From assembly GCA_902629075.1 (NCBI GenBank), contig CACOPK010000002.1:1-64000 (forward strand): a DNA stretch of 64,000 nucleotides, written 5' to 3'. Below are positions 25,408 through 38,683 of this stretch, one piece after another. The DNA comes from an uncultured Pelagibacteraceae bacterium. Its GTDB lineage: Bacteria > Pseudomonadota > Alphaproteobacteria > Pelagibacterales > Pelagibacteraceae. The translations under genes were made by a program, and so were the position numbers. The notes below the pieces were generated by a model that saw nothing but the letters and a program-made list of their open reading frames with translations, searched no databases and was not told where the DNA came from. The first letter of the stretch is position 1; every line of letters begins with the position of its first letter.

Positions 25408-28400
25408 ATGGATTTATCTTTTACAGGTAAAAAAAACATAAGAAAAAATTTTGGTAAGCTAAAAGAAAGCTTATCAATTCCTAATCTTATTGAGGTTCAA
25501 AAAAATTCTTACAGACAATTAACAGAGTTTAATTCTGAAATCGAAGCACACTTAATAAAAGGGTTCGATAGGGTATTTAAAAGCATTTTTCCTATTGAAG
25601 ATATTAATGATAAAGCAACTTTAGAATACGTTTCTTATAGATTTGATAAACCAAAATTCGATGTTGATGAGTGTATTTCAAGAGGTTTAACTTATTCAGC
25701 TGCATTAAAATGCACACTAAGATTAGTAATTTACGAAATTGACTCTGAAAATAATACTAAAGAGATTTTATCAGCAAAAGAACAAGAAGTTTATATGGGT
25801 GAAATTCCTATGATGACAGATAGTGGCACATTTATTATTAATGGTGTCCAAAGAGTAGTAGTTAATCAAATGCATAGAAGTCCAGGAGTATTTTTTGACC
25901 ATGATAAAGGTAAATCTCATGCAAGTGGAAAATTATTATTTAATTGTAGAGTAATTCCAAATCGAGGTTCATGGTTAGATTTTGAATTTGACGTTAAAGA
26001 TCTATTATACTTTAGAATTGATAGAAAAAAGAAAATATTAGTAAGCACTTTACTTTTAGCTTTAGGATATACAAAAAATGATATTGTAAATGAATTTTAT
26101 GAGAAGGAAAACTATGTTTTTGATTCAAGTAATGAGATGTGGAAAACAAAGTTTGATCCTGAAAATTACAAATCTAAAAATTTTTCAGAAGAAGTAATTA
26201 ATGCTAATAACAATAAAGTCGTAATTAAAGCTGGAGAAAAAATAAATTTTCTTAATGCAAAAAAATTACAAAATGATGGTCTTAAAGATATATATGTTTC
26301 AAAAAACTCTTTGGTTGGTAAGTTTTTACATAAAAAAATTGTTTTAGAGAATCAAGACGAAAAATTTGAAATCGGAACAGAATTAAATGAAACTATTCTA
26401 GACAAATTAATTGAAAATAAAATATATAATATTGAAATAACAAAAACAAATCCTATTAATAAAGGGCCTTATCTTTTACTTACTCTTTTAAACGACAAAA
26501 ATGAAAACAAAAATGATTCGATTAACGATATTTATAAAGTTTTAAGACCTGGAGAGCCTCCTACAATTGAGATTGCGTCTCAAATTTTTAACAATCTTTT
26601 TTTTAGTTCTGAGAGATATGACCTTTCAGATGTAGGAAGAGTAAAAATGAATTCTAGGCTCGAGTTAAATTGTTCAGATAAAATTACAATTTTACGTAAT
26701 GAAGATATTATATCAATAATTAAAAAGATGTTGGAGTTAAGAGATGGCAAAGATGAAATTGATGACATTGACCATCTTGGAAACAGAAGGATCAGATCTG
26801 TAGGGGAACTTGTTGAAAACCAAGCAAGAATGGGCGTTTACAGAATGGAGAGAGCAATTAAAGAAAAGATGACAACAATAGATGTAGAGTCGGCAATGCC
26901 ACAAGATTTAATTAATGCAAAACCATTAACTGTCTCATTAAAAGATTTTTTTGCAACTTCTCAACTTTCTCAGTTCATGGATCAAACAAATCCATTGTCT
27001 GAAATAACTCACAAAAGAAGAGTTTCAGCATTAGGACCCGGTGGATTAACAAGAGAGAGAGCTGGATTTGAGGTTAGGGACGTTCACCCAACTCATTACG
27101 GCAGAATTTGTCCAATAGAAACACCCGAGGGTCCGAATATTGGACTTATTAATAGTTTATCTACTTACTCAAAAATAAATAAATATGGATTTATTGAAAG
27201 CCCATATAAAAAAGTTGAAAGTGGTAAAGTAGTTGAGACGATTGAATATTTATCTGCAATGGAAGAAACCAAATATACTATTGCACAAGCAAATTCAAAA
27301 TTAGATAAAAATGGAAAATTTACAGAGGATTTAGTCTCATGCAGACAGAACTTAAACTTTATTTTAGCAAAACCTGAAAATGTAGATTATATAGACGTTT
27401 CGCCCAAACAACTTGTTTCAGTCGCTGCATCTTTAATTCCTTTTTTGGAAAATGACGACGCAAATAGAGCTTTGATGGGATCAAATATGATGAGACAAGC
27501 CGTGCCATTAATGAAGCCAGAAGCCCCATTAGTTGGAACTGGAATTGAAAGTGATGTAGCATTAGATTCTGGTGTTACAATTGTTGCAAAAAGAGATGGA
27601 ATTGTAGATAAAATAGATGGTAAAAGAATTGTTATTAAAGCATCTGAAGAGAAAGATTTTTCAAAATCTGGTGTAGATATTTATAATTTACAAAAATTTA
27701 AAAGATCAAATCAAAACACATGTATTAATCAAAAACCTTTAGTTAGAGTAGGAGACAAGGTTAAAACAGGAGATATAATTGCAGATGGACCATCAACTAA
27801 AGTTGGTGAACTAGCTTTAGGTAAAAATGTTACGGTAGCATTCATGCCATGGCAAGGATATAATTTTGAGGATTCTATTTTAATATCAGAAAGATGTGTC
27901 ACTGATGATGTATTTACTTCAATTCATATCGAGGAATATGAAGTCATGGCAAGAGATACAAAACTAGGTGAAGAAGATATAACTAGAGACATACCAAATG
28001 TTAATGAAGAGTCATTGAAAAATTTAGATGAGTCAGGAATAGTTTATATTGGTGCTGAAGTAAAACCTGGGGATATTTTAGTTGGAAAAGTAACTCCTAA
28101 AGGTGACTCCGCATCTGGCCCAGAGGAAAAATTATTAAGATCAATTTTTGGAGAAAAAGCAATTGATGTAACAGATACTTCACTAAGGATGCCTAGTGGT
28201 AGTAGCGGTACAGTAGTTGATGTTAGAGTCTTTAATAGACACGGTATTGAAAAAGACGAAAGATCAATAATAATTGAGAGATCAGAAATAGAAAATGTTC
28301 AACAAGACAAGCTAGTAGAAGAAGAAATACTTCAAAGAAGCATTAAACAAAGAGCTGGATCAATTCTTTCTGGATTGAAAAATGAAAAGAAAATTAAAAA

Positions 28401-29496
28401 TTTAGAGGCAGGTGAAGCTTTAAATGAAAATAAAATTAATGATTTAACAATTAATGAATTATTTAAAATTAGCGTTGCAGATAAAAAAGGTACAGAAGCA
28501 ATGGATAAGTTAAAAGATCAATATAATAGTGCAAATCTCGATATTCAAAATAGATTTGAGGATAAAGTTTTAAAAATACAGCAAGGTGACGATTTACTTC
28601 CAAGTGTTATGAAAATGGTAAAAGTTTTTGTTGCGATGAAGAGAAGACTAAGACCTGGAGATAAAATGTCTGGAAGACATGGAAATAAAGGGGTGGTAAG
28701 TAAAATTGTTCCTGTAGAGGACATGCCTTACTTAGAAAGTGGACAAGCAGTTGACATAGTTCTAAATCCACTTGGGGTACCGAGTAGAATGAATGTTGGT
28801 CAAATATTAGAAACTCATATTGGATGGGCATGCTCTGAACTTGGAAATAAATTAAAAGTTTTAATTAATAAAATGAATAAAAAAAATGAAAAAAATTCTG
28901 ATATTAAAAAGGTTTTAACTGATGTTTATGGTAACGAATTTTATAGTAACGTTGTCAATAAATTATCAGATACAGAATTCTCAGATTATATTGAAAATAT
29001 GAAGAACGGAATCCCAATTGCTACTCCAGTTTTTGATGGAGCAAAAGAATTTGATGTTACTAGCATGCTTAAAACTGCTTCATTACCAGAATCTGGACAA
29101 ACATATCTTTGGGACGGTCGAACAGGTGAAAAATTTGATAGACCAGTGACAGTAGGAACTATTTATATGTTAAAACTACATCATCTTGTAGAAGATAAAA
29201 TTCATGCAAGATCTACTGGTCCTTATAGTCTTGTTACTCAACAGCCCCTAGGAGGCAAAGCACAAAACGGTGGTCAAAGATTTGGTGAAATGGAAGTCTG
29301 GGCATTAGAGGCATATGGAGCTTCTTATACATTGCAAGAAATATTAACTGTTAAATCAGACGATGTTGCAGGTAGAGTTAAAGTATATGAGACAATAGTT
29401 AAAGGTGAAGAAAACTTTGAGTCTGGTATTCCTGAATCGTTCAATGTTTTAGTAAAAGAAATTAAATCATTAGCACTAAATGTGGAGTTAAATTAG
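25408..29496 (+). CDS. rpoB: RNA polymerase beta subunit
   Basis: 1362 residues, the usual proteobacterial size. The rifampicin-site region (about 511-570) includes [20 protein letters not shown] and [16 protein letters not shown] with wild-type residues at the common resistance positions. [12 protein letters not shown] (about 813-824) and the C-terminal [19 protein letters not shown] segment are intact. Two bases separate it from rpoC. It is transcribed with rplKAJL in the usual order. Confidence 0.99.
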   Translation: MDLSFTGKKNIRKNFGKLKESLSIPNLIEVQKNSYRQLTEFNSEIEAHLIKGFDRVFKSIFPIEDINDKATLEYVSYRFDKPKFDVDECISRGLTYSAALKCTLRLVIYEIDSENNTKEILSAKEQEVYMGEIPMMTDSGTFIINGVQRVVVNQMHRSPGVFFDHDKGKSHASGKLLFNCRVIPNRGSWLDFEFDVKDLLYFRIDRKKKILVSTLLLALGYTKNDIVNEFYEKENYVFDSSNEMWKTKFDPENYKSKNFSEEVINANNNKVVIKAGEKINFLNAKKLQNDGLKDIYVSKNSLVGKFLHKKIVLENQDEKFEIGTELNETILDKLIENKIYNIEITKTNPINKGPYLLLTLLNDKNENKNDSINDIYKVLRPGEPPTIEIASQIFNNLFFSSERYDLSDVGRVKMNSRLELNCSDKITILRNEDIISIIKKMLELRDGKDEIDDIDHLGNRRIRSVGELVENQARMGVYRMERAIKEKMTTIDVESAMPQDLINAKPLTVSLKDFFATSQLSQFMDQTNPLSEITHKRRVSALGPGGLTRERAGFEVRDVHPTHYGRICPIETPEGPNIGLINSLSTYSKINKYGFIESPYKKVESGKVVETIEYLSAMEETKYTIAQANSKLDKNGKFTEDLVSCRQNLNFILAKPENVDYIDVSPKQLVSVAASLIPFLENDDANRALMGSNMMRQAVPLMKPEAPLVGTGIESDVALDSGVTIVAKRDGIVDKIDGKRIVIKASEEKDFSKSGVDIYNLQKFKRSNQNTCINQKPLVRVGDKVKTGDIIADGPSTKVGELALGKNVTVAFMPWQGYNFEDSILISERCVTDDVFTSIHIEEYEVMARDTKLGEEDITRDIPNVNEESLKNLDESGIVYIGAEVKPGDILVGKVTPKGDSASGPEEKLLRSIFGEKAIDVTDTSLRMPSGSSGTVVDVRVFNRHGIEKDERSIIIERSEIENVQQDKLVEEEILQRSIKQRAGSILSGLKNEKKIKNLEAGEALNENKINDLTINELFKISVADKKGTEAMDKLKDQYNSANLDIQNRFEDKVLKIQQGDDLLPSVMKMVKVFVAMKRRLRPGDKMSGRHGNKGVVSKIVPVEDMPYLESGQAVDIVLNPLGVPSRMNVGQILETHIGWACSELGNKLKVLINKMNKKNEKNSDIKKVLTDVYGNEFYSNVVNKLSDTEFSDYIENMKNGIPIATPVFDGAKEFDVTSMLKTASLPESGQTYLWDGRTGEKFDRPVTVGTIYMLKLHHLVEDKIHARSTGPYSLVTQQPLGGKAQNGGQRFGEMEVWALEAYGASYTLQEILTVKSDDVAGRVKVYETIVKGEENFESGIPESFNVLVKEIKSLALNVELN

Positions 29497-29498
29497 TT

Positions 29499-32400
29499 AT
29501 GAGTAGAGAATTATCAGATTTATTTAAGGATAAATCAATATCTGAAAGTCAAAATTTTAATAGTATAAAAATTACTTTAGCTAGCCCAGAAAAAATTAAG
29601 TCTTGGACTTACGGTGAAATAAAAAAACCAGAAACAATAAATTATAGAACTTTTAGGCCAGAAAAAGATGGATTATTTTGTGCAAGAATTTTTGGCCCAA
29701 TCAAAGATTATGAATGTCTTTGCGGCAAATATAAACGAATGAAGTTTAGAGGAATTATATGTGAAAAGTGTGGTGTTGAAGTAACTAAATCTAATGTCAG
29801 ACGAGAGAGAATGGGTCATATTAATTTAGCTACACCGGTGGCTCATATATGGTTTTTAAAATCTTTACCAAGTAGAATTTCATTAGTTATTGATATGAAG
29901 CTAAAAGAAGTTGAAAAAGTTTTATATTTTGAAAATTTTATTGTTGTTGAACCTGGTTTAACAGGTTTGAAAAAAAATCAATTATTGTCAGAAGAAGAAT
30001 TAATTAAATATCAAGATGAATACGGCGAAGAGTCATTTACAGCAGGAATTGGTGCTGAAGCAATCTTAGAAATATTAAAATCTATTGATCTAAAAATTGA
30101 ACGTGAAAAACTTTCTAAATCCATAAAGGAGACAAAATCAAAGGTAACTGAAGAAAGAAATGTAAAAAGATTAAAATTGATAGATTCATTCATTGAAACG
30201 GGAAATAAACCTGAGTGGATGATTTTAACAACTATTCCAGTTATACCACCAGAGCTACGACCTTTGGTTCCTCTTGATGGCGGCCGGTTTGCTACATCTG
30301 ATCTTAATGATTTATATAGAAGAGTAATTAATAGAAATAATAGATTAAAAAGACTTATAGATCTTAAAGCGCCTGATATTATTATAAGAAATGAGAAAAG
30401 AATGTTGCAAGAGTCAGTCGATGCTCTTTTTGATAATGGTCGAAGAGGAAGAGTTATTACAGGAACTGGCAAAAGACCTCTCAAATCTCTTGCAGAAATG
30501 TTAAAAGGTAAACAAGGTAGATTTAGACAGAATTTATTAGGAAAAAGAGTCGACTATTCGGGTAGATCTGTAATTGTTGTTGGTCCCGATTTAAAATTAC
30601 ACGAATGTGGATTGCCAAAAAAAATGGCATTGGAGCTATTTAAGCCATTTTTATATGCAAGACTAAATAAACTTGGCTTAGCATCTACAATTAAACAGGC
30701 AAAGAAACTCGTAGAAAAAGAAAGAGATGAAGTTTGGGATGCTTTAGAAATTATAGTAAGAGAGCATCCTGTATTATTAAATAGAGCCCCAACACTACAT
30801 AGGTTAGGAGTTCAAGCATTTGAACCAAAATTAATTGAAGGTGATGCAATTCAACTTCATCCATTAACTTGCGCAGCTTTTAATGCTGATTTTGATGGAG
30901 ATCAAATGGCTGTACATGTTCCATTGAGTTTGGAAGCACAATTAGAAGCAAGAGTATTAATGATGTCAACTAATAACATATTAAGCCCCTCAAATGGAAA
31001 GCCAATTATTGTTCCGAGTCAGGATATGATTTTAGGAATATATTATCTTTCACAACCTCCGCAGCAAAGTGAAAAAATAGAAGGATATTTCGTAAACACA
31101 GACGAAATATTACAAGCTCTCGAAAATGGAAGCATAAAAATCCATTCAAGAATAATCTCAAGATTTGAAACTGTTGACGAAAAAGGAAACAAAAAATTAG
31201 AAACTCACACTAGTACTGCTGGGAGATTTTTGTTAGCCAATATAATACCAAAAAATATAAATAATAAATTTTCTTTAGTTGATAGATTACTGCCAAAAAG
31301 AATAGTTTCAGAAGTAATAGATCATATATTTAGATTTTCTGGCCAAAAAAATACAGTTATTTTTTGTGATAAGCTTAAAGATCTAGGATTTAAATATGCA
31401 TTTAAAGCTGGAATTTCATTTGGTAAAGATGACTTGGTAATTCCAGATAATAAAGAACAACTTATTGATGAAACTAAGAAATTAATTACTGAATATGAAA
31501 ATCAATATTCTGAAGGTCTAATCACAAGAGGTGAAAAATATAACAAAGTAGTTGATGCATGGTCAAAATGCACTGATAAAGTAGCATCCGAAATGATGAA
31601 AAGGATTTCTGCAACTGAAGTAACAAAAGAAGGTATTAAAATAAATTCTGTATTTATGATGGCAGATAGTGGCGCAAGAGGATCAGCGGCACAGATGAAA
31701 CAACTTGCTGGAATGAGAGGTTTAATAGCAAAACCATCTGGAGAAATAATAGAAAGCCCCATAACCTCAAATTTTAAAGAGGGATTAACTGCTTTAGAAT
31801 ATTTTAATTCTACTCATGGAGCAAGAAAAGGTCTAGCAGATACAGCTTTAAAGACGGCGAATTCTGGATATTTAACTAGAAGACTGTGCGATGTTGCTCA
31901 AGATTTAACAATAGCTAGCAAGAAATGTGAAACACCTGGTTTTATTCAATTAAGTGAAATTATCGAAGGTGGAAATGTGATTGTTAGTTTATCAGAGAGA
32001 GCCCTAGGTAGAGTTGTAGCTAAAGATATTAAAAATCCTATCTCAGGTGAAATTATTATTAAAAAAGAACAAATGATAGACGAAGAAGGTTGTGAAAAAC
32101 TGGATGCGGCCGGAGTTAAAAATATTGATGTTTACTCCGTAATTACTTGCAGTCTTTCAGAAGGAGTTTGTTCAACATGTTATGGAAGAGATTTATCAAG
32201 AGGCATACTTGTTAATGTTGGAGAGGCTATAGGAATGATATCAGCTCAATCAATTGGTGAGCCAGGGACACAATTAACAATGAGAACTTTCCATGTTGGA
32301 GGTACTGCATCTATTAAACAAGAAAGTCAGATTGTAACAAAATCAGAAGGAACATTAAAAATTATTAACACAAACTTAATTGAAGATTCTAAAAAAAATC

Positions 32401-33662
32401 TGATTGTCATGGGAAGAAATACTCAATTGTCACTTGAAGACGATAAAGGAATGCAAATAGCTGTTTACAAAGTCCCATATGGTTCGAGATTATTTTATCA
32501 AAATGGAGAAAAAATAAAAAAAAATACAAAAATTTGTGAATGGGACCCTTACACTACACCAGTAATTGCTGAAAAAAGTGGAACAGCTAATTTTGTTGAC
32601 TTAATTGACGGTATATCAATTGCCGAAACAACAGATGATGCAACAGGTATCTCAACAAAAACAGTTATTGACTGGAAAACACAATCAAAAAATACAGACT
32701 TAAAACCAAGAATTACACTTAGAGATGAAAAAGGAAATGTAATTAAAAAAGCAGATGATAATGAAGCAAGATATTATTTAGTTCCAGACTCAATCTTATC
32801 AGTATCAGATGGGCAAAAAATACATGCCGGTGATGTTATTGCTAGACTTCCAAAAGAAACATCTAAAACAAAAGATATTACTGGAGGATTACCAAGAGTA
32901 GCTGAATTATTTGAAGCAAGAAAAGCAAAAGATAGCGCAATAATAGCTGAAAATGATGGCAAGGTTATTTTTGGAAAAGAAGTAAGAGGAAAGCAAAGGA
33001 TAACAATTGAAGCAGAAAATGGTGATAGTTCTTCATATTTAATTCCTAAAGGTAAACATATTAATTTTAATCAAGGTGAAAAAATAAAAAAAGGTGAATA
33101 TTTATTAGATGGTCAACCACTACCTCACGATATTCTAAGAATTTTAGGTATAAAAGAATTAACAGAATACTTCGTTAATCAAGTTCAAGAAGTTTACAGA
33201 TTACAAGGTGTAATAATAAATGATAAACATATTGAAGTAATATTAAGACAAATGCTTAAAAAAATTGAGGTAAAATCCCCTGGAGATTCAAATTTATTAC
33301 CTGGTGAGATTATCGAAAAGGTATCTTTTGATCAAATAAATGCAAAACTTAAAGATGAAGGAAAAAATTTAGTAGAAGGAGAAAGAATTTTAATGGGTAT
33401 AACTAAAGCATCACTTCAAACAGAGTCATTTATTTCTGCAGCATCTTTTCAAGAAACAACAAGAGTGTTAACAGATGCAGCAATTAAAGGAAAAATTGAT
33501 AAATTAAGAGGTTTGAAAGAAAACGTTATTGTAGGAAGGTTAGTCCCCGCAGGCACTGGTTCTATTAAGGTCAAATGGAATTCTAAAGCAAATAATGATG
33601 ATAAAGCATACTTAGCTGAAAAAGATAAGCAAGAATCTTTAGAAACCCAGTCTCAAAGCTAA
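29499..33662 (+). CDS. rpoC: RNA polymerase beta' subunit
   Basis: 1387 residues. The N-terminal zinc ribbon has [20 protein letters not shown] (about 68-87). [12 protein letters not shown] (about 461-472) holds the three catalytic Asp residues that bind Mg2+. The second zinc site ([13 protein letters not shown], about 884-896) follows, then the trigger loop and jaw. A polar Gln/Ser/Lys tail ends the protein. After the stop comes the 148-bp rpsL leader region rather than a terminator hairpin. Confidence 0.99.
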   Translation: MSRELSDLFKDKSISESQNFNSIKITLASPEKIKSWTYGEIKKPETINYRTFRPEKDGLFCARIFGPIKDYECLCGKYKRMKFRGIICEKCGVEVTKSNVRRERMGHINLATPVAHIWFLKSLPSRISLVIDMKLKEVEKVLYFENFIVVEPGLTGLKKNQLLSEEELIKYQDEYGEESFTAGIGAEAILEILKSIDLKIEREKLSKSIKETKSKVTEERNVKRLKLIDSFIETGNKPEWMILTTIPVIPPELRPLVPLDGGRFATSDLNDLYRRVINRNNRLKRLIDLKAPDIIIRNEKRMLQESVDALFDNGRRGRVITGTGKRPLKSLAEMLKGKQGRFRQNLLGKRVDYSGRSVIVVGPDLKLHECGLPKKMALELFKPFLYARLNKLGLASTIKQAKKLVEKERDEVWDALEIIVREHPVLLNRAPTLHRLGVQAFEPKLIEGDAIQLHPLTCAAFNADFDGDQMAVHVPLSLEAQLEARVLMMSTNNILSPSNGKPIIVPSQDMILGIYYLSQPPQQSEKIEGYFVNTDEILQALENGSIKIHSRIISRFETVDEKGNKKLETHTSTAGRFLLANIIPKNINNKFSLVDRLLPKRIVSEVIDHIFRFSGQKNTVIFCDKLKDLGFKYAFKAGISFGKDDLVIPDNKEQLIDETKKLITEYENQYSEGLITRGEKYNKVVDAWSKCTDKVASEMMKRISATEVTKEGIKINSVFMMADSGARGSAAQMKQLAGMRGLIAKPSGEIIESPITSNFKEGLTALEYFNSTHGARKGLADTALKTANSGYLTRRLCDVAQDLTIASKKCETPGFIQLSEIIEGGNVIVSLSERALGRVVAKDIKNPISGEIIIKKEQMIDEEGCEKLDAAGVKNIDVYSVITCSLSEGVCSTCYGRDLSRGILVNVGEAIGMISAQSIGEPGTQLTMRTFHVGGTASIKQESQIVTKSEGTLKIINTNLIEDSKKNLIVMGRNTQLSLEDDKGMQIAVYKVPYGSRLFYQNGEKIKKNTKICEWDPYTTPVIAEKSGTANFVDLIDGISIAETTDDATGISTKTVIDWKTQSKNTDLKPRITLRDEKGNVIKKADDNEARYYLVPDSILSVSDGQKIHAGDVIARLPKETSKTKDITGGLPRVAELFEARKAKDSAIIAENDGKVIFGKEVRGKQRITIEAENGDSSSYLIPKGKHINFNQGEKIKKGEYLLDGQPLPHDILRILGIKELTEYFVNQVQEVYRLQGVIINDKHIEVILRQMLKKIEVKSPGDSNLLPGEIIEKVSFDQINAKLKDEGKNLVEGERILMGITKASLQTESFISAASFQETTRVLTDAAIKGKIDKLRGLKENVIVGRLVPAGTGSIKVKWNSKANNDDKAYLAEKDKQESLETQSQS

Positions 33663-33693
33663 TAAATACCTACATTTTTAGACCATTTTAAAT

Positions 33694-33699
33694 TGACAA
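33694..33699 (+). promoter_or_regulatory. candidate -35 element upstream of rpsL
   Basis: A perfect TTGACA at 33694-33699 in the rpoC-rpsL gap. At a 16-bp spacing the -10 position reads TATTTG (33716-33721), a poor match. If used, transcription would start just upstream of the structured leader at 33737-33797. The weak -10 box keeps this tentative. Confidence 0.35.
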
Positions 33700-33736
33700 A
33701 TCGAAATTTTTAAGTATTTTGGCGATATTTTTTTGG

Positions 33737-33797
33737 TTGGAATGTAGTACTCTGTACTAAACGCTGCCAAACTAGCCGCTGTAAAGTTTCATTCCAA
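33737..33797 (+). promoter_or_regulatory. structured 5' leader of rpsL, possible three-way junction RNA
   Basis: An outer helix pairs TTGGAATG (33737-33744) with CATTCCAA (33790-33797), eight perfect pairs. Directly inside is a hairpin TAGTAC-TCT-GTACTA (33745-33759), six perfect pairs with a three-base loop. A third, imperfect arm can form from 33760 to 33788 (AAC/GTT, GC/GC, GC/GC around loop CAAACTA). The structure is not followed by a U tract, so it is not a simple terminator. It ends 13 nt before the rpsL ATG. It may be a ribosomal-protein-responsive leader; no family assignment is made. Confidence 0.5.
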
Positions 33798-33810
33798 AAA
33801 ATATTATATT

Positions 33811-34655
<845 letters not shown>

Positions 34656-34661
34656 TTATTT

Positions 34662-36740
34662 ATGGCTAGATCACACGATATAGATAAGTATAGAAATATT
34701 GGTATCATGGCCCATATTGATGCCGGCAAAACAACAACAACCGAAAGAGTTTTATATTATACTGGCAAAAGTCATAAAATTGGAGAAGTTCATGATGGTG
34801 CGGCTACAATGGATTGGATGGAGCAGGAGCAAGAGAGGGGAATAACTATTACCTCAGCTGCAACAACTTGTTTTTGGAGAGATCACAGAATTAATATAAT
34901 AGATACACCTGGACATGTTGATTTTACAATTGAAGTTGAAAGATCTTTAAAAGTTTTAGATGGAGCTGTTGCTGTTTTCGATGGTGTTGCTGGTGTTGAA
35001 CCTCAATCAGAAACTGTATGGAGACAAGCTGATAAATATAAAGTTCCAAGAATATGTTTTGTAAATAAACTAGACAGAACTGGTGCAGATTTTTTTAGAT
35101 GTGTGGATATGATTAAAGAAAGACTTGGAGCTAAACCTTTAGTGTTACAAGTTCCTGTTGGTATTGAGTCTTCCTTAAAAGGTGTTGTAGATTTAGTAAA
35201 AATGAAAGCTGTAATTTGGAAAGATGAAACTCTAGGTGCAGAATTTGAATATCAAAATATTCCAGATGATTTAAAAGAAATTACGGAAAAATATAGACAA
35301 GAATTAGTTGAAACTGCAGTTGAACAAGACGAAAAGTTAATGGAAAGTTATTTAAATGGTGATGAAATCAAAGAAAGTGATCTTATCAAATGCATTAGAA
35401 AAGGTTGTTTAAATTTTGATTTTGTACCGGTAATAACAGGATCTGCTTTCAAAAATAAAGGAGTTCAACCTCTTTTGGATGCGGTAATAGATTTTTTACC
35501 AAGTCCCAAGGATCTAGGATCAATTAAAGGAACAGTGCCAAATACAGAAGAAGAAATAGAAATGAAATTTGAGGATAATGCTCCATTTTCAGCTTTAGCA
35601 TTTAAAGTTGCTAACGACCCTTTTGTTGGCTCTCTTACATTTATAAGAATTTACTCAGGTACTATTAAATCTGGTACAGGAATCTATAATACATCAAAAG
35701 ACAAAGAAGAAAGAGTTGGCAGGATGCTATTAATGCATGCTAATTCAAGAGAAGATATTAAAGAAGCTCACGCAGGTGATATAGTAGCTTTAGCAGGATT
35801 AAAAAATACAATAACTGGCCACACACTTGCAAATGAGAGCAACCCTATATTGTTAGAGCCAATGGAGTTTCCTGATCCTGTAATTGAAATTGCTGTTGAA
35901 CCAAAAACTAAAGGTGACCAAGAAAAAATGGGGGAAGCTTTGGGAAGATTAGCTAAAGAAGATCCATCTTTCAGAGTAACCTCTGATGAAGAATCAGGAC
36001 AAACAATAATAAAAGGTATGGGAGAGCTGCATCTAGACATAATTGTAGATAGAATGAAAAGAGAATTTAAAGTTGAAGCAAATGTAGGCGCTCCACAAGT
36101 TGCTTATAGAGAAACTATATTAGGTTCTTCTGAAGCAGATTATACACATAAAAAACAAAGTGGAGGCGCTGGTCAATTTGCAAGAGTAAAATTACAATTA
36201 GAACCTCTAGAACCTGGTAAAGGTAGAGAAGTTGAAAATAAAATTAAGGGTGGTGCGATACCAAAAGAATTTATACCTGGTGTTGAAAAAGGTATTGAAA
36301 GTGTTTCGGATAATGGAATTTTAGCAGGATTTCCAATAATTGATTATAAGGTTACGATTGTAGATGGATTACACCATGACGTTGACTCGAGTGTATTAGC
36401 CTTTGAGCTTGCATCTAGACAATGCTTTAAAGACGCCTGTCAAAAAGCAACATTGAAACTTTTAGAACCTATTATGAGAGTTGAGGTTGTTACCCCTGAA
36501 GATTATATGGGAGATGTTATTGGAGATTTAAACAGTAGAAGAGGGCAAATTAATACTCAAGAACAGAGAGGAAATGCAACAGTTGTTACGGCAATGGTAC
36601 CTTTAGCGAATATGTTTGGTTACATAAATGCTTTAAGATCTATGTCGCAGGGTCGAGCACAATATTCAATGTTTTTTGATCATTATGATAAAGTTCCACA
36701 AAACGTACAAGATGAAGTAACAAAGAAAACAGGCACATAA
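34662..36740 (+). CDS. fusA: elongation factor G
   Basis: 692-residue translocation GTPase. P-loop [14 protein letters not shown] (about 17-30), DTPGHVDFT (about 87-95), and [10 protein letters not shown] (about 141-150) are present, followed by domains [18 protein letters not shown] (about 619-633) in domain V is typical. The next gene is rpsJ after one base: the usual tufA is missing. An AGGTGG precedes the ATG. Confidence 0.98.
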   Translation: MARSHDIDKYRNIGIMAHIDAGKTTTTERVLYYTGKSHKIGEVHDGAATMDWMEQEQERGITITSAATTCFWRDHRINIIDTPGHVDFTIEVERSLKVLDGAVAVFDGVAGVEPQSETVWRQADKYKVPRICFVNKLDRTGADFFRCVDMIKERLGAKPLVLQVPVGIESSLKGVVDLVKMKAVIWKDETLGAEFEYQNIPDDLKEITEKYRQELVETAVEQDEKLMESYLNGDEIKESDLIKCIRKGCLNFDFVPVITGSAFKNKGVQPLLDAVIDFLPSPKDLGSIKGTVPNTEEEIEMKFEDNAPFSALAFKVANDPFVGSLTFIRIYSGTIKSGTGIYNTSKDKEERVGRMLLMHANSREDIKEAHAGDIVALAGLKNTITGHTLANESNPILLEPMEFPDPVIEIAVEPKTKGDQEKMGEALGRLAKEDPSFRVTSDEESGQTIIKGMGELHLDIIVDRMKREFKVEANVGAPQVAYRETILGSSEADYTHKKQSGGAGQFARVKLQLEPLEPGKGREVENKIKGGAIPKEFIPGVEKGIESVSDNGILAGFPIIDYKVTIVDGLHHDVDSSVLAFELASRQCFKDACQKATLKLLEPIMRVEVVTPEDYMGDVIGDLNSRRGQINTQEQRGNATVVTAMVPLANMFGYINALRSMSQGRAQYSMFFDHYDKVPQNVQDEVTKKTGT

Positions 36741-36741
36741 A

Positions 36742-37050
36742 ATGGAAAAGCAAAATATAAGAATTAAACTTAGAGCTTATGATAATAAAATCCTAGACCA
36801 GTCAACTGAGGAAATCGTTAATACTGTAAAAAGAACTGGAGCAAATATAAAAGGACCAATACCACTTCCGACTAAAATTGAAAGATATACAGTTTTAAGA
36901 TCTCCACATATAGACAAAAAAAGTAGAGAACAGTTTGAAACAAGAACACATAAGAGATTAATAGATATAATTGAACCAACGCCACAAACTGTTGAGGCTT
37001 TAATGAAATTAGATTTGGCATCAGGTGTAGATGTAGAGATTAAAATATGA
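36742..37050 (+). CDS. rpsJ: 30S ribosomal protein S10 / NusE
   Basis: 102 residues. [16 protein letters not shown] (5-20) opens it and the S10 loop [19 protein letters not shown] (about 38-56) is intact. It also acts as NusE in antitermination. It normally opens the S10 operon with a long L4-responsive leader; here it follows fusA by one base, so no such leader exists. Overlaps rplC by four bases. Confidence 0.98.
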   Translation: MEKQNIRIKLRAYDNKILDQSTEEIVNTVKRTGANIKGPIPLPTKIERYTVLRSPHIDKKSREQFETRTHKRLIDIIEPTPQTVEALMKLDLASGVDVEIKI

Positions 37051-37757
37051 GTAATTTACAACTTATTGGAAAAAAATTAGGTATGACTAGAGAGTTTTAT
37101 GAAAGTGGTCAATCAGTACCTGTTACCGTTCTCAAGATGGAAAAAGCTAGAATTATCAATCTCATTGAAAAAGAAAAGAGAGGCTATTCAGCAATACAAA
37201 TTGGTTTTGGTAATATAAAAGCTTCGAAATTGTCAAAGCAAATGAAAGGATTTTTTGCAAAAAAAAATACAGAACCAAGAAAAACACTTAAAGAAATAAG
37301 GATAGAAAATATTCAAGATTATAAAGAAGGTAATGAATTTGGTGTTGAGATTTTTGAAAATGTTAAATTTGTTGATGTGAAATCAAAAACTATAGGTAAA
37401 GGATTTGCTGGTGCTATGAAAAGACATAATTTTAGTGGTTTAAGAGCATCTCACGGTGTTTCAATTTCTCATAGATCTCATGGATCCACAGGTCAAAGAC
37501 AAGACCCAGGTAAAGTATTTAAAAATAAAAAAATGGCAGGTCATATGGGCGATAAATTTAGAACTGTTCAAAATTTAGAGCTAATAAAAAAAGATAACGA
37601 GAACCAGTTACTATTTATAAAAGGATCAATTCCAGGATCAAAAAACAGCGAAGTTACTGTGACTAAATCAGTGAAAAATTTAAAAAAATTCACAATACTT
37701 GAAAAACTAGAAGCTGCTAAGAAAGCTAAAAACATAGCGGATAAAAAAAAGAAATAA
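37047..37757 (+). CDS. rplC: 50S ribosomal protein L3
   Basis: 236 residues, with the universal opening [12 protein letters not shown] (about 6-17) and the long loop [20 protein letters not shown] (about 137-156) that reaches the peptidyl transferase centre; GQRQ contains the Gln methylated in other bacteria. A Lys-rich C-terminal extension of roughly 25 residues follows the core. Four-base overlap with rpsJ. Confidence 0.97.
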   Translation: MSNLQLIGKKLGMTREFYESGQSVPVTVLKMEKARIINLIEKEKRGYSAIQIGFGNIKASKLSKQMKGFFAKKNTEPRKTLKEIRIENIQDYKEGNEFGVEIFENVKFVDVKSKTIGKGFAGAMKRHNFSGLRASHGVSISHRSHGSTGQRQDPGKVFKNKKMAGHMGDKFRTVQNLELIKKDNENQLLFIKGSIPGSKNSEVTVTKSVKNLKKFTILEKLEAAKKAKNIADKKKK

Positions 37758-37761
37758 AAAA

Positions 37762-38385
37762 ATGAAAATAGAAAAATTCACAATTAATGGAAGTAAAAAT
37801 TCTTTAGAAGTAACGGATAAGATATTTGGAAGTAAAATTAACAGAAAATTAGTAAGTGAAATTTTATATAAAAATATTGCAAATTTTAAAGGAAGGAAAG
37901 CAAAAACTAAACAAAAGAATGAAATTATTGGCTCTACATCGAAGATATATGCTCAAAAGGGAACTGGTAATGCACGACACGCAAGCCGAAAAGCCCCTTT
38001 ATTTGTTGGTGGAGGTGTAGCTCATGGACCTAAAGGAGAAAATTCATATCAAACCAGAAAATTAAATAAAAAAGAAAAAAAAATGGGTTTAGCCTCAATT
38101 ATATCAGAAAAATACAATCTTAAAGATGTTATAGTTTTTGATGATTTTGCTAAATCAATAACAAAGACGAAAGAAATGTTTTCTTTTTTGAAAAAATTTG
38201 ATGCAACTAGTTCAATTTTGATTTTAGATACTGCTTCAAAAGAAAAAATTGGAAGATCCTTAAAAAATATACCAAATATAAAAGTATCAGATATAGCAAA
38301 TCTAGCATTATATGATTTAGTAAAATATAAAAAAATAATTTTTACCGAAACATCAATTAAAGAGTTGGAAAAAAGATATATATGA
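37762..38385 (+). CDS. rplD: 50S ribosomal protein L4
   Basis: 207 residues. The extended loop with QKGTGNARHASRKAPLFVGG (about 70-89) lines the exit tunnel. In E. coli L4 represses the S10 operon; the loss of a leader before rpsJ makes that control doubtful here. The last codons overlap rplW by four bases. Only a weak Shine-Dalgarno-like AAGAAA precedes it. Confidence 0.97.
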   Translation: MKIEKFTINGSKNSLEVTDKIFGSKINRKLVSEILYKNIANFKGRKAKTKQKNEIIGSTSKIYAQKGTGNARHASRKAPLFVGGGVAHGPKGENSYQTRKLNKKEKKMGLASIISEKYNLKDVIVFDDFAKSITKTKEMFSFLKKFDATSSILILDTASKEKIGRSLKNIPNIKVSDIANLALYDLVKYKKIIFTETSIKELEKRYI

Positions 38386-38678
38386 CAAAGAAATTTAATT
38401 ATTATGACAATATAATAAGCCCAGTAGTTACTGAAAAATCTACTCAGCAATCTGAATTGAACAAAATAGTTTTTAAAGTAAATAAAAAATTTAATAAGAA
38501 AACTATCAAAAAAAATATTGAAAAAATCTTTAAAGTAGAAGTAACTAAAATTAATATTGTTAATAAAAAGAAAAAAACCAAATCTACCAGGGGGAGAAAA
38601 ATTAGTATTCCTGGATACAAAAAAGCTATTGTAACTTTAAAAAAGGGTCAAAATATTGATCTAACAACAGGAATTTAA
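38382..38678 (+). CDS. rplW: 50S ribosomal protein L23
   Basis: 98 residues. ISPVVTEKSTQQSE (about 11-24) is the family start, and VNKKFNKKTIKKNIEKIFKV (about 33-52) the conserved helix. L23 sits at the tunnel exit, docking trigger factor and SRP. A Lys-rich disordered hairpin (KKKKTKSTRGRK) is inserted at the tip as usual. Overlaps rplD by four bases. Confidence 0.97.
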   Translation: MTKKFNYYDNIISPVVTEKSTQQSELNKIVFKVNKKFNKKTIKKNIEKIFKVEVTKINIVNKKKKTKSTRGRKISIPGYKKAIVTLKKGQNIDLTTGI

Positions 38679-38683
38679 ATAAT

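Noticed and set aside
30011-30484. Long minus-strand open frame (157 residues) inside rpoC.
   Set aside because: Shadow of a conserved gene; low-complexity Ser/Leu/Ile composition and no recognisable motif.
33737-33797. Reading the rpsL leader hairpins as an intrinsic terminator of rpoC.
   Set aside because: No U tract follows the 3' arm on either strand and the helices are not GC-rich.
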